Part shown: positions 42,456 through 51,956 of the stretch, in pieces
Numbering within the stretch: position 1 is the stretch's first letter
How the letters are laid out: every line of letters begins with the position of its first letter
Source of the DNA: CAVQEK01 sp964596645
GTDB lineage: Bacteria > Bacteroidota > Bacteroidia > Cytophagales > Cyclobacteriaceae
Assembly (NCBI GenBank): GCA_964596645.1
Contig: CAZQVB010000031.1
Coordinates: forward strand, 1-53,612
DNA: 53,612 bases
Reading direction: 5' to 3'
Notes under the pieces: model-generated
Database searches by the model: none
What the model was told of the DNA's origin: nothing
What the model saw: only the letters and a program-made list of their open reading frames with translations
Translations under genes and position numbers: made by a program

Positions 42456-43775
42456 TTACAAACCAAACAGGCCGGTATTCAGTGCGTTCAGTGCCTGTGT
42501 TTTATAGGATGTGTCGATCAATACCGACACATTGTACCGGCTGCCGCCATATGAGATCATGCGCACCGGCACATCTTCCAGCGCATCAAATATTTTCTTT
42601 ACCAGCCCCTTCTTTTCAGCTATCAGGTTGCCCACGATGCACACAATGGTTTGCTGACGGTCTATCATCACCTCACCAAATGTTTCCAGTTCCTGTACAA
42701 TACGCTCCAGTTGCGCATCATTATCGATTGTAAGTGAAATGGCGACCTCGGAAGTCGTGATCATGTCGATGGGTGTGCGGTACTTTTCAAACACTTCGAA
42801 CACCTTGCGCAGGAAGCCGTATGCCAGCAGCATTCTGGTCGATTTTATCTTGATGGCAGTGATGCCGTCTTTAGCTGCAATGGCTTTTACCTCATTGTTT
42901 ATCTCTTCAGCGCTTATCATAGTTCCATAGGCTTCAGGTTTCATAGTGTTTTTCAGCGCCACCGGTATGTTGAAGCGGGCGGCAGGCAATATAGACGAGG
43001 GGTGCAATATCTTTGCTCCGAAATACGCCAGCTCCGACGCTTCATGAAAAGACAAATCGCGGATGGGAAAAGTTTTGTCGACGATGCGCGGATCGTTGTT
43101 GTGCATGCCGTCTATGTCGGTCCATATTTCTACAATGCTGGCCTGTACGGCTGCACCTACAAGCGAGGCGGTATAGTCGCTGCCTCCTCTTTTCAGATTG
43201 TCGATCTGCTGGTTGGCATTGAGGCAGATATAGCCCTGCGTTACAAACAGTTTCTGTTCGGGGTGTTGTGCCAGCAGTGCGCTTAGCCTTTGGGTAATAT
43301 AATCTATATCGGGCTCGTCGTCGGCATCGATGGCCATATAATCCAAAGCAGGCAATAGCACATTGTCAGCTTCTATTTCATTGAGATAAATGCAAAACAA
43401 CCTGGTAGAGATGAGCTCGCCCTGAGCCAGCAACTCCTTGGTGTCTGACTCATCAAAACCCTCTCTCAGCAGTGAACGAATGTAGGCAAAGTGCTCATCG
43501 ATCACCTTTTTGGCATCCTTCCGCTTCTCACTGCCTTGTACCAGAGCTTCGTGAAAGGTGAGATAGTGATCGTAAAGAGCATCTATTTCCTTGCCAGCGC
43601 CATCGAGGTCGCCCGCACTTATGAGCTCTCCGATTTTTACCAAAGCGTTGGTAGTGCCCGAAAGGGCCGAAAGCACTACAATTTTAGGCTCATCATCGGC
43701 CAACACAATAGAAGCTACCTGGTGCATGCGCTCTGCTTTACCTACCGATGTGCCTCCAAACTTTAAAATTTTCAT
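42456..43775 (-). CDS. lysC: Aspartate kinase
   Basis: A 439-residue monofunctional aspartokinase, the first step of the lysine, threonine and methionine pathway. KFGGTSVGKAERM opens the kinase domain; the substrate segment LISTRLFCIYL and the TDIDGMHNNDPR loop follow. Two ACT domains end the protein (IKSTRMLLAYGFLRKVFEVFEKY and VCIVGNLIAEKKGLVKKIFDAL), which give feedback control by end products. No homoserine dehydrogenase is fused, in contrast to ThrA. Length is normal. Confidence 0.95.
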   Translation of the reverse strand: MKILKFGGTSVGKAERMHQVASIVLADDEPKIVVLSALSGTTNALVKIGELISAGDLDGAGKEIDALYDHYLTFHEALVQGSEKRKDAKKVIDEHFAYIRSLLREGFDESDTKELLAQGELISTRLFCIYLNEIEADNVLLPALDYMAIDADDEPDIDYITQRLSALLAQHPEQKLFVTQGYICLNANQQIDNLKRGGSDYTASLVGAAVQASIVEIWTDIDGMHNNDPRIVDKTFPIRDLSFHEASELAYFGAKILHPSSILPAARFNIPVALKNTMKPEAYGTMISAEEINNEVKAIAAKDGITAIKIKSTRMLLAYGFLRKVFEVFEKYRTPIDMITTSEVAISLTIDNDAQLERIVQELETFGEVMIDRQQTIVCIVGNLIAEKKGLVKKIFDALEDVPVRMISYGGSRYNVSVLIDTSYKTQALNALNTGLFGL

Positions 43776-43877
43776 CGCTTACTATTTGCTTTTACTCGAC
43801 AATCTAAATGATGACCTGCCACCTGATGATGTGCAGCCGGCCGTACCTGTATACAATATTCTCTGAAGAAAAAATCA

Positions 43878-44354
43878 TCAAAAGCCCAGCATTTTCACGG
43901 CAGTAATGGCGGCCTCGTCGCCTTTGTTGCCGTGCTTCCCGCCGGCACGGTCTATGGCCTGCTGGTGGGTGTCTGTAGTCAATACCCCAAAAATGACCGG
44001 TTTGTTATACTTGAGTGCTACATCAGTGATGCCTTTCGCCACGGCCTGACAGATGAATTCGAAGTGACGTGTTTGGCCCTGAATGACGCATCCCAGGCAT
44101 ATGACGGCATCGACCTCCTCGCGCTGGGCAGCCCACTGAGCAGCGAGCGTAAGCTCAAAGCTACCGGGTACCGTTTTCTTTTCTATGTTCGCTTTACCGG
44201 CACCGTTGGCCAGCAGCGTCTGTACGGCCGCCACGTACAGCGACTCCGTCACATCGGTATTCCATTCCGACACTACGATTACAAAGCGCTTGCTGCTGAT
44301 GTCGCCCAGATTGGCATTGGTGTAGGTGCTGAGATTTTTGTTGCTTGTCGCCAT
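43878..44354 (-). CDS. ribH: 6,7-dimethyl-8-ribityllumazine synthase
   Basis: A 158-residue riboflavin-pathway enzyme that joins the ribityl-pyrimidine and dihydroxybutanone phosphate. Conserved signatures: VVSEWNTDVTESL, KTVPGSFELTLAAQ, CLGCVIQGQTRHFEFICQAVAKGI and PVIFGVLTTDTHQQAIDRAGG. The active-site His lies in TRHFEF. Length is normal for the icosahedral enzyme. It lies alone behind a likely terminator of the TPR gene (44382-44414). Confidence 0.95.
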   Translation of the reverse strand: MATSNKNLSTYTNANLGDISSKRFVIVVSEWNTDVTESLYVAAVQTLLANGAGKANIEKKTVPGSFELTLAAQWAAQREEVDAVICLGCVIQGQTRHFEFICQAVAKGITDVALKYNKPVIFGVLTTDTHQQAIDRAGGKHGNKGDEAAITAVKMLGF

Positions 44355-44381
44355 TGTTGCGGTTTAGCATGTTTCCACATT

Positions 44382-44414
44382 AAAAAGGGACAAAGCTTTA
44401 GGCCTTATCCCTTT
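44382..44414 (-). terminator. Likely terminator of the TPR membrane protein gene
   Basis: On the minus strand AAAGGGA pairs with TCCCTTT (44408-44414 with 44384-44390), enclosing a smaller AAG/CTT stem, and is followed by TTT. It lies 25 bases after the TPR stop and ahead of ribH. Confidence 0.5.
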
Positions 44415-44439
44415 CCAAAGCTTCTTTTACGTTACATAT

Positions 44440-45150
44440 TTACTCCTTCATCATACCTTCCACACGCGCCTTGTGTTTTCGGGCATTTTGAAATTCACTG
44501 GAGTTCGGATATTTTTTTACAATCTCTTCATAACTACCCAACGCTGCTGCATAGTCCTCCATCATCTCGTAGGCTATGGCGGCCTTGGTCAGGTACATTG
44601 GTGTGGTGTATTTGTTGATATGCTGATTGGCCGCCTTTTCATAGGCTTTAGCAGCCCCGCTATAATCTTCCATTTCCATACGTGCATCGCCGATGAGGGC
44701 GGTAGCACGGGGCTGCACCAAAAGGTCGTCGGCACCAAAATCTTCCAGATGATCGACGGCAGAGATATACTCACCCTTTTTTAAATAAATGACACCCGCA
44801 TAGTAATGCGCGAGATTGGCAGCGTCTGACAGCGGATATTCATCTATGATCTGGAGAAAACCCAGGTTGTTTCCGTCACCTTGAAGTGCGCGATCCAGGC
44901 TATCGGCTTCGAAGTAGTACACCGCCTGAAACATTTCATTGTCTGCAGCGATATTCTGACTGGTCACATAATATCTGTACAGAAAAAAGCCGGCTATCAC
45001 CAGGGCAATTGCACCGCCGACAATGAGCACCCACTTCTTATTTTTTTCTATAAACTGCTCTGTCCTAGTGAGTTTCTCGGCAATAGCTTCCGGATTCTCC
45101 AGCAATTCACTACCGTGGGGCTCTTTGCCTTTTTTAGTCACTTTAGCCAT
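44440..45150 (-). CDS. Tetratricopeptide repeat membrane protein (YfgM-like)
   Basis: A 236-residue protein. A Lys-rich cytoplasmic start (KVTKKGKEP), one membrane helix (KWVLIVGGAIALVIAGFFLYRYY, about 40-62), then periplasmic TPR-like helical repeats (ALQGDGNNLGFLQIIDEYPLSD, AAKAYEKAANQHINKY, DYAALGSYEEIVKKYP-type units). The single anchor followed by TPR repeats is the layout of YfgM, which assists protein trafficking at the Sec/PpiD site; a link with PpiD is possible but not shown. A TATTTTTG box lies 20 bases upstream. Confidence 0.88.
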   Translation of the reverse strand: MAKVTKKGKEPHGSELLENPEAIAEKLTRTEQFIEKNKKWVLIVGGAIALVIAGFFLYRYYVTSQNIAADNEMFQAVYYFEADSLDRALQGDGNNLGFLQIIDEYPLSDAANLAHYYAGVIYLKKGEYISAVDHLEDFGADDLLVQPRATALIGDARMEMEDYSGAAKAYEKAANQHINKYTTPMYLTKAAIAYEMMEDYAAALGSYEEIVKKYPNSSEFQNARKHKARVEGMMKE

Positions 45151-45169
45151 ATATCAAAAATTGAGGCTG

Positions 45170-45177
45170 CAAAAATA
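45170..45177 (-). promoter_or_regulatory. Candidate -7 element of the TPR membrane protein gene
   Basis: On the minus strand TATTTTTG fits TAnnTTTG and ends 19 bases before the ATG. The -33 position has only an A/T run, so support is partial. Confidence 0.45.
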
Positions 45178-45210
45178 GAATTTTTTATTCTTAAAAAAAT
45201 CTTTGGCGGC

Positions 45211-46242
45211 CTATTCCATTATAAAGGGGTAGTCCTCTTGCACGTATATATCTTTAAATGCGTCTTCCGGCGCCGGGTACTCCGACTCCTCGGCAAACGT
45301 CACACATTCCTTTACCTGCTCCTTAATGCGCGCATCTACTTCCTGGAAGTAATTGTCGTCTCCAAATCCGTATTTTTTCATCGACAACTTGACCTGCTCT
45401 ATGGGGTCGCGGCGCTTGTAGGCTTCCACCTCTTCTTTGGTGCGATACTTGGCCGGGTCCGACATGGAGTGACCCTTGTATCGATAGGTGCGAAACTCCA
45501 GCAATGTAGGGCCATCGCCTTTGCGAGCACGCGCAGCCGCCTTTTCAACAGCCAAATGCACTTCTTCTACTTTCATGGCATCAACCGAAGCGGAAGGCAT
45601 ATCATAGGCTTCGCCCAACGAAGACAGGTTGGTGACATTGGAGGTGCGTGCCACGGAAGTACCCATGGCGTAGCCATTATTTTCAATCACAAAAATAACC
45701 GGTAGCATGTAGGTCATGGCCAGGTTAAGTGCTTCGTGAAATGCCCCCTGACGCACTGCGCCATCGCCCATGTAGGTGATGCAGAGATTGTCTGTCTTGT
45801 TGTATTTTTCAGCAAAGGCTATACCTGTTCCAAGGGGTATCTGTCCACCCACAATGCCATGGCCGCCGACAAACCCCTTCTCCTTATCAAACATATGCAT
45901 AGAGCCACCCTTGCCTTTAGATACGCCGGTAACCTTGCCGTACAGCTCGGCCATTATCCTTTTCGGATCGGTACCCAACGCGATCGGATGGCCGTGGTCT
46001 CGGTATGCGGTGATGTACTTATCGCCCTCTTTCAGAGCGCTCACTGCACCGCTGGCGCAAGCTTCCTGACCTATATATAAATGACAAAAACCTCTGATCT
46101 TCTGCTGCCCATATAGCTGGCCTGCCTTCTCTTCAAAGCGCCGGATCAGCAGCATGCTTTCAAACCAGTACTGATACGTTTCTTTAGAAAATGGCGCTTT
46201 CTCCACTTTAGGGGTTGCCTTCTTTTCCTTTGCTGTAGCCAT
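45211..46242 (-). CDS. pdhA: Pyruvate dehydrogenase E1 component, alpha subunit
   Basis: A 343-residue thiamine-diphosphate enzyme subunit. It decarboxylates pyruvate for acetyl-CoA synthesis with an E1 beta partner. The ThDP-binding motif is intact, GDGAVRQGAFHEALNLAM through ENNGYAMGT. LIRRFEEKAGQLYG, YRDHGHPIALG and GGKGGSMHMFDKEKGF-type segments (the SKGKGGSMH loop) are typical of the alpha family, as is RYKGHSMSDPAKYRTKEE. The E1 beta and E2 genes are not in the window, so the complex is split across the genome. Confidence 0.95.
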   Translation of the reverse strand: MATAKEKKATPKVEKAPFSKETYQYWFESMLLIRRFEEKAGQLYGQQKIRGFCHLYIGQEACASGAVSALKEGDKYITAYRDHGHPIALGTDPKRIMAELYGKVTGVSKGKGGSMHMFDKEKGFVGGHGIVGGQIPLGTGIAFAEKYNKTDNLCITYMGDGAVRQGAFHEALNLAMTYMLPVIFVIENNGYAMGTSVARTSNVTNLSSLGEAYDMPSASVDAMKVEEVHLAVEKAAARARKGDGPTLLEFRTYRYKGHSMSDPAKYRTKEEVEAYKRRDPIEQVKLSMKKYGFGDDNYFQEVDARIKEQVKECVTFAEESEYPAPEDAFKDIYVQEDYPFIME

Positions 46243-46355
46243 AGGGATTGGTTAATTGTTCTAATTTTGCCAGGCGAAAAGCCACTCAGCCCCTCCGCCG
46301 GACGGACTGTAAAATGCCCTGCGAAAATAGATAAAAACCCGCAACATCGAAATTA

Positions 46356-47465
46356 ATGCATATTGAAAATCTCAGTTTGGTCAATTTCAAGAACTACCCT
46401 GAATTGCACGCTGAATTTTCACCGTCGGTCAACTGCCTGGTGGGCGACAATGGCAGCGGCAAGACGAACCTTCTGGATGCTATCCACTACCTGTCGTTCA
46501 CCAAGAGTGCGTTCAACCCGGTAGATGCGCAAAGCATAAGGCATAGCGAAGACTTTTACAGCATACGCGGCACCTTCACCATACATGCTAAAAGGTATGA
46601 AGTAAAAAATGCGCTGATCAACGGCCAGCGCAAGCGCATGCTCACCAACGACGTGGCCTTGGACAAAGCCAGTGACCACATAGGCCGGTTTCCGCTGGTG
46701 CTGATCACGCCATACGATACAGGCATAATTATGGAAGGCTCCGAGGCGCGACGGCGATTTGTAGACAGTATGCTCGCCCAGATCGATCGCGACTACCTCG
46801 ACCAATTGATAGTGTACGGAAAGGCGCTGAAGCAACGCAATACACTTCTGAAACAATTTGCGGAAAGGCGCTACTTCGATGCCGATATTCTGGAACCTTA
46901 CGATGAGTTGATGCTGACCTCCGGCCGCGCTATAGCCACCAGGCGGGCGCTTTTTTGCACAGCGTTCGAACCTGCAGTATTGCGGCATTTCCGCGAAATA
47001 ACAGAAGGCGTGGAGCGCATTGAGTTTAAATATGATTCTGATTTTTTACATCAAAACTATGCCGACGCTTTTCGCGCAGCGCTGAATAAAGACAGACTTT
47101 TGCAACGCAGCACCCGTGGCACACACCGCGATGATTTCATCTTCGAAATCGATGGCTATCCGCTCAAAAAGTTTGGCTCGCAAGGCCAGCAGAAGTCCTA
47201 TCTGCTCGCCCTCAAACTGGCCCAATTCGACATGCTCCATCAGGAAAAAGGCTTTAAGCCCATCTTGCTGATGGACGACGTATTCGACAAGCTGGACGAT
47301 CACAGGATAGCCAAGCTGATGCAAATGATAGAGCGTGATTTTTTTGGGCAAATATTTATAACCGACGCAAGGCCGGAGCGTACGCGTGTATTTCTTGAAA
47401 AGATCAAGGTAGACAGGAAAATTTTCATGGTGCGCCATGGCCACATGCAGGTCACAGAGTTGTAG
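46356..47465 (+). CDS. recF: DNA replication/repair protein RecF
   Basis: A 369-residue ABC-type ATPase that loads RecA at single-strand gaps. Walker A is VGDNGSGKTNLLDAI (near 29), the signature helix lies in KKFGSQGQQKSYLLALKLAQ, and Walker B is PILLMDDVFDKLDDHR. The opening MHIENLSLVNFKNYPELHAEF is the family N-terminus. Length is normal. It is divergent from pdhA and is followed after 23 bases by the DciA gene, a common Bacteroidota pairing. Confidence 0.96.
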   Translation: MHIENLSLVNFKNYPELHAEFSPSVNCLVGDNGSGKTNLLDAIHYLSFTKSAFNPVDAQSIRHSEDFYSIRGTFTIHAKRYEVKNALINGQRKRMLTNDVALDKASDHIGRFPLVLITPYDTGIIMEGSEARRRFVDSMLAQIDRDYLDQLIVYGKALKQRNTLLKQFAERRYFDADILEPYDELMLTSGRAIATRRALFCTAFEPAVLRHFREITEGVERIEFKYDSDFLHQNYADAFRAALNKDRLLQRSTRGTHRDDFIFEIDGYPLKKFGSQGQQKSYLLALKLAQFDMLHQEKGFKPILLMDDVFDKLDDHRIAKLMQMIERDFFGQIFITDARPERTRVFLEKIKVDRKIFMVRHGHMQVTEL

Positions 47466-47488
47466 TTTTACACACATACCCACACACC

Positions 47489-47803
47489 ATGGCCAAACCC
47501 ACCAAAAGAGAAGCGCGCAATGCCAACACCGCCACTATAAAAGATGCGATAGAGGCCATGATGCGGGCCTATCGCATCAAGGGCAAATTCGACCAGAGCA
47601 AGCTCATAGCATCATGGGAAAACCTGATGGGACGGCCGATTGCCTCTCGCACCGAGAAGCTGTTTGTAAAAGACAAGACCTTGTTTGTGAAACTGAACTC
47701 TGCCCCACTGCGGCAGGAGCTGACTATGGCCAAGGAAAAAGTGCTCGACATCATTCGCCAGGATTTCGACGCCCAACTGATCACCGACATCAAATTTTAT
47801 TGA
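47489..47803 (+). CDS. DUF721 family protein (DciA-like helicase loader)
   Basis: A 104-residue protein of the DUF721/DciA family. The core is AIEAMMRAYRIKGKFDQSKL, ASWENLMGRPIASRTEKLFV and the KTLFVKLNSAPLRQELTMAK strand, matching DciA proteins that help load the replicative helicase DnaB where DnaC is absent. It follows recF on the same strand by 23 bases, which fits a role in replication or repair. The ATG at 47489 opens MAKPTKREARN. Confidence 0.9.
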   Translation: MAKPTKREARNANTATIKDAIEAMMRAYRIKGKFDQSKLIASWENLMGRPIASRTEKLFVKDKTLFVKLNSAPLRQELTMAKEKVLDIIRQDFDAQLITDIKFY

Positions 47804-47816
47804 TCACCACGCCAAT

Positions 47817-49700
47817 TTACTGGTCGCTGAACCAGCTGTTGTTGTCACTGTTGGCATCGAAAAAATAGTCGGATCGGATGCGCACCGCAGCTACAGGCTT
47901 TTGGGGTTTTATTTGCAGCGTAAGGTCGGAAGGCTGCCCGGCCCACTCCTCTATTTTCACATATCGCATTTCGCTGCTGCCATCGTGGTAGGTAAGCTCC
48001 AGGCATACGGGCACCGGCAGCAGCCCCGGGTTGGTCACCGTTACGCTCATCGAACCCCCGGAGGCCTTTACCGAGCCAATGCCCACATCGGCATAGCCCG
48101 ACTGAAAAAACCAGGGTTTCCAAAACCAGCCGAGATCACTGTCTGACTTATTGTTGAAGAAATAAAAGAAATCGTATGGCGTACAATGCCTGCCTTGCCA
48201 GGTGAGCATAAACTCGCGCAGCCATGACTTAAAGTTGTCGGCGCCCACCACGCGCTTGAGTGCCTCCATAGCCACTGGCCCTTTTACATAAAAGTTGACG
48301 ATGATGGCCATATAGTCGAACGTGTTGCCTGTCTCCGTCATCAATGGTACGCTCCAGTGAGCATCGGCATAGTCGGGGTAGCTTCGAAATATATTGAAAG
48401 CGCCACCCTGGCGTGTGTCGGGCATTATGGCCTGAAACGCATGATCTTCCATCAGCGATGTAAAGGTTTCATCAAACCAACCGTACTTTCTTTCATTGCT
48501 CCCCATCAGAAATGGAAAATAATTATGGGCTATTTCATGTGCCGTTACCGTCAAGGCGCCTTGTATATCGCGCGACTCATTGTTGTTGGCAATCATAGGA
48601 AACTCCATGCCCCCACCCCGCAGTCCGTTGAAGGTGGTGTGCTGATGGTAGGGATAGGGCAAGCCGGGAAACTCACCCGACATGATCTCAATGGAAGATT
48701 TGGCAAACAGTGCTACCTGATCATAAAACCGGGCACCGCTTGGGTACACAGCACTGACCAGGCAAGCAGACTGAGCGCCGTGGTTTTGAGCTGACACGGC
48801 ATCCCAGACATAATGATTGCTGGCAGCCCATGCAAAATCCGGCACCTGGCGAGCACGAAAATGCCATGTAGCCCGGCCAGGTCGTTTGCGCCTGGCGGCC
48901 ATATTCGCTTCATCAATTATTCGCACCACCTCATTGCTCTTTTTTGCTTCAATAAGTCTCGCTAGCACGGACGTGTCAAACATTTCCCCCTCATTCACCA
49001 GCGCGCCTGTCGCCCACACTACATATTGGGCAGGCAGGGTCAGGTGCACGTCGTAGTCGGAGAAATCATTGTAGTTTTCGGTGAGGCCGATATAGCTCTC
49101 TGTATCCCAGCCGAATATATCGTCGTATACGGCAGCTTGTGGAAACCAATAACCGGCAAACACCGAGGTGCTGTCGTAAAAGCCGGTGCGAAGTCCTCCA
49201 TGGCGCGGCAGTGGTAAGCGATACTTCACTAAGAAAACTACCGAATCGCCTCCTGCAATCGGCTGAGGCAAGGCGACCTGCAGATTGGTGCCGGCACGAC
49301 TGAGCGCGCTGGCCGGCAGGTTACTGCCCTCGTACGTTACCTCCATTATTTCCACGCCCTCATGCAAATCTTGCTGCATGGCCGGTAGCTGACGGCGAGC
49401 GCCATGCTTATAGAAGTCGTGCATCAACTTAAAGTAAAACTGCTGTAGCGTATGCGGGCTGTTGTTGAAATAGCGAAGCTGCAGCTCGCCTTCAATGATG
49501 CCCGACTGAGGATCAAAATCTGCACGAATAGTATACTTGGATGTATTTTGCCAATAATTAGGGCCAGGCAGACCTTCGCGCGTACGCGTGCCATTTTGTA
49601 TCGCTTGCCGGTACTCTTCAGACTCATACAGCAAGTCAGAAGAAAAAGCGCCGCGCACCGTCATGGCCAGCAACAGGCTAAATACAATTACTTTTATCAT
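47817..49700 (-). CDS. M1 family metallopeptidase
   Basis: About 627 residues from the ATG at 49700, chosen because it directly precedes a signal peptide (IKVIVFSLLLAMTVRGAFS). An in-frame ATG at 49712 and a TTG at 49727 are also open. The zinc site is exact: HEIAHNYFPFL with the third ligand Glu in YGWFDETF, 18 residues later. The substrate motif is GGMEFPMIANN, a variant of the GAMEN box of aminopeptidases. The N-terminal beta domain starts YTIRADFDPQSGIIEGEL. The enzyme is periplasmic or surface exposed and trims N-terminal residues; the preference is unknown. Confidence 0.92.
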   Translation of the reverse strand: MIKVIVFSLLLAMTVRGAFSSDLLYESEEYRQAIQNGTRTREGLPGPNYWQNTSKYTIRADFDPQSGIIEGELQLRYFNNSPHTLQQFYFKLMHDFYKHGARRQLPAMQQDLHEGVEIMEVTYEGSNLPASALSRAGTNLQVALPQPIAGGDSVVFLVKYRLPLPRHGGLRTGFYDSTSVFAGYWFPQAAVYDDIFGWDTESYIGLTENYNDFSDYDVHLTLPAQYVVWATGALVNEGEMFDTSVLARLIEAKKSNEVVRIIDEANMAARRKRPGRATWHFRARQVPDFAWAASNHYVWDAVSAQNHGAQSACLVSAVYPSGARFYDQVALFAKSSIEIMSGEFPGLPYPYHQHTTFNGLRGGGMEFPMIANNNESRDIQGALTVTAHEIAHNYFPFLMGSNERKYGWFDETFTSLMEDHAFQAIMPDTRQGGAFNIFRSYPDYADAHWSVPLMTETGNTFDYMAIIVNFYVKGPVAMEALKRVVGADNFKSWLREFMLTWQGRHCTPYDFFYFFNNKSDSDLGWFWKPWFFQSGYADVGIGSVKASGGSMSVTVTNPGLLPVPVCLELTYHDGSSEMRYVKIEEWAGQPSDLTLQIKPQKPVAAVRIRSDYFFDANSDNNSWFSDQ

Positions 49701-50006
49701 CGGCACATACATAATTTGAATATTCAAAATAGCCTGTAAAAACCCGCTGATTTTTTGGATTGAATATATTAGAATGGCAGCAATCGTGGAAAGCGCAATC
49801 GTATTTTATCATCAAACCTCCACTTTTCATCAGAATAGTGACATTTCACATCCTCTAAAACGCTACGCCGGTTAGTGGCACTGAGCAGTGAACAATTATC
49901 ACTGTATGGACGGCACTGCTTTTCTTCACGGATCAGAATTAATATGGAACAGGCAAGCCGGCAAAAGTGCTGCTAATATTGGGGCAAGAAAAGATTGGTT
50001 GTTGTA
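49701..50006. other. Intergenic gap, nothing recognised
   Basis: A gap of 306 bases between two minus-strand genes, the M1 peptidase and a Tat aldo/keto reductase. I see no ORF, repeat, hairpin with a T-run or convincing promoter. An ATG at 49712 would shorten the gap slightly. Confidence 0.6.
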
Positions 50007-50987
50007 TTAACACATCATGCCGTCGAAATAGCCTGGCCTGGCCCAATCCAAAGCGTGGGGTCCGGCCATATGTGCCAGGCGGCTTTCCAGTTCTTCTGGT
50101 TGGGTAAGGGAAGTGTAACGCCGGGTGTAATCTTTGGCTGCCTGTATATTTTCTACCAGCGGCGGCATGCCGGTATGGCTCACGAGGTTGCAGGCCACTC
50201 CGGGCAGGTTCCAGTTGTACTCCAGGAGCTCGGCAGGATTGGCGCCATTGCCCACGATGTTGCGCATTACCTTCATGGAAATGATGCCAAGGTTTTTGTC
50301 TCGTGCGGCGGGCAGTACAGTGTCTACAAAGTTGCCATATTTGGTTGCGTTCATCGCCAGCAGGGTAAGGTCAAACTCAAGTTTATCGATCAACTCCCTG
50401 GATCGCTCGGCGCTGTCCATGCTGGAAAAGCCGATGTAGCGTGCCATTTTTTGATCTTTAATTTTTCGAAGCACTGTATATATACCCCGCTCCAGCTCTG
50501 CTACATCATCATCGGGTTGAATGGAGTGTATCAATAAAAAATCGACATAGTCGGTATTCAGCCTCTTCAGACTGCGCTCAAATTGTGCCATGCCTTTGTC
50601 CGGATCGCGCTCCATAATTTTGGTGAGCAGCAACACGTCCTTTCTGATGGCAGGCAGCACCTTGCCTACACGTACTTCACTGGGCATCTCGTCACTGCCA
50701 TAGATGGCGGCCGTGTCGAAGTAGTTGACGCCCGAATTGTAGGCGTGCTCTATGGACTTTTCCCATTCTCCATCGGGCATTTTCATAAACTGCGAACCGC
50801 ATCCGTACCCGAGTATGGATATCTGCTCGCCTGTCTTGCCAAAAGTACGCGTGGGCATCCCTTTGGCATTGGTCATGCTTTTGGAATTGGCGCAATTGGT
50901 GAGCAAACCACCAGCAGATATAGCGGCAACAGCGGCCGAAGATTGATGAATGAATGTACGACGGGAGATGGAATTGTTCTTTTTCAT
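50007..50987 (-). CDS. Tat-exported aldo/keto reductase lipoprotein
   Basis: A 326-residue aldo/keto reductase. The twin-arginine signal (SRRTFIHQSS) runs into a hydrophobic stretch and ends in a lipobox (GGLLTNC, near residue 32), so it should be folded, exported and lipidated. The tetrad is intact: YFDTAAIYG (Asp, Tyr), LTKIMERD (Lys) and FLLIHSI (His). The C-terminal NLVSHTGMPPLVENIQAAKDY fits the cofactor-binding end. Substrate unknown. It resembles the reductase at 23037-23906 in architecture, but their signal peptides differ: that one has no lipobox. Confidence 0.9.
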   Translation of the reverse strand: MKKNNSISRRTFIHQSSAAVAAISAGGLLTNCANSKSMTNAKGMPTRTFGKTGEQISILGYGCGSQFMKMPDGEWEKSIEHAYNSGVNYFDTAAIYGSDEMPSEVRVGKVLPAIRKDVLLLTKIMERDPDKGMAQFERSLKRLNTDYVDFLLIHSIQPDDDVAELERGIYTVLRKIKDQKMARYIGFSSMDSAERSRELIDKLEFDLTLLAMNATKYGNFVDTVLPAARDKNLGIISMKVMRNIVGNGANPAELLEYNWNLPGVACNLVSHTGMPPLVENIQAAKDYTRRYTSLTQPEELESRLAHMAGPHALDWARPGYFDGMMC

Positions 50988-51212
50988 GGCTATGCCTTTC
51001 TTTTGGAAAATACCTTAAACCGAGGGGTGAACGCTATTTTTTGTAACAACAGCACAAAATACAGTTAATACATCAAAGATCAAACGGCCTCAGTGGCCCA
51101 TCCCCGTCCGCTCATACAGCCTCGCCGCCTTTAAAGGGTTGCACCTCTTCAGAAACATTCCGTTTGTAATATTTTTAGAATTTTTTGCACACTGTTTTCA
51201 ATCCACGGCAGC

Positions 51213-51220
51213 TACATTTG
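51213..51220 (+). promoter_or_regulatory. Candidate -7 element of the DUF3575 gene
   Basis: TACATTTG fits TAnnTTTG and lies 52 bases before the ATG. A CTG stands at about the right -33 distance; a full TTTG is 25 bases upstream. The gap 50988-51272 holds no gene. Confidence 0.45.
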
Positions 51221-51272
51221 CTCATCATTTTTTTGTTAATGCTCAAATTTTTTTAACACTAATAACAGCATC

Positions 51273-51833
51273 ATGAAGAAGACAATTATCACCCTATTTT
51301 CCACAGTCATCATTTTTGGCTTTTTATCGACAGGCTCGCTAAAGGCCCAGGAAAATGTTGTTGCCATCAACATCCTTAGCCCCATCGTAAGCACGATCAA
51401 TGTGAAGTACGAGCGCAAACTCAACGCTGAAAGCAGCATGCAATTGGGCTTTTACTACACCGGTGCTTCCTGGAGCGATACCAAGTTCAGAGGGTTTGGC
51501 ATAACCCCGGAATACCGTTTTTACTTATCGGCAACAGAGGCTCCTAATGGGGTGTATGTGGCGCCATTTCTTCGTTATCAAAACCTCACGGTGGAATCTG
51601 ACGAATCGGATGATTTTGACACCAGCAAAGGCACGCTCAACAACTTTGGCGGTGGCGTAGTGATGGGCAGGCAGTGGGTCTGGAAAGAACGAATTACCCT
51701 TGATATCTTCATAGGACCTTCATATGTGGCTGGCAGTGTAGATGTAGAAGAAGGCGACGAAGACGATCTTGCCACCGGCGCATTTAACGGTTTTGGCATA
51801 CGCACAGGAATAACATTCGGTATCGCTTTTTAA
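51273..51833 (+). CDS. DUF3575-like outer-membrane beta-barrel protein
   Basis: A 186-residue protein with a signal peptide (KKTIITLFSTVIIFGFLSTGSLKA). The mature part begins ENVVAINILSPIVSTINVKYERKL, the typical DUF3575 opening, followed by alternating barrel strands (LGFYYTGASWSD, GITPEYRFYLS, YVAPFLRYQNLTVES) and a closing FGIRTGITFGIAF. The last residue is phenylalanine, as in barrel proteins targeted by BamA. Function unknown. A good terminator follows at 51857-51893. Confidence 0.88.
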   Translation: MKKTIITLFSTVIIFGFLSTGSLKAQENVVAINILSPIVSTINVKYERKLNAESSMQLGFYYTGASWSDTKFRGFGITPEYRFYLSATEAPNGVYVAPFLRYQNLTVESDESDDFDTSKGTLNNFGGGVVMGRQWVWKERITLDIFIGPSYVAGSVDVEEGDEDDLATGAFNGFGIRTGITFGIAF

Positions 51834-51856
51834 TCTGAGCTAAATCCATTTTTTGG

Positions 51857-51893
51857 AGGCCCTGTGGCAAGATCACAGGGCCTTACTTTTTTT
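51857..51893 (+). terminator. Rho-independent terminator after the DUF3575 gene
   Basis: AGGCCCTGTG (51857-51866) pairs perfectly with CACAGGGCCT (51874-51883) over a 7-base loop, and a T-run follows. It separates this gene from the tRNA. Confidence 0.88.
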
Positions 51894-51935
51894 CCGGGCA
51901 CTGGCAGCCATACTCCGGCCAATCGTGGTTTTATG

Positions 51936-51943
51936 TATATTCG
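51936..51943 (+). promoter_or_regulatory. Candidate -7 element of tRNA-Thr
   Basis: TATATTCG is close to TAnnTTTG and ends 13 bases before the tRNA, a fitting distance for a short 5' leader. No clear -33 box is seen. Confidence 0.4.
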
Positions 51944-51956
51944 CAGCTATTCAAAA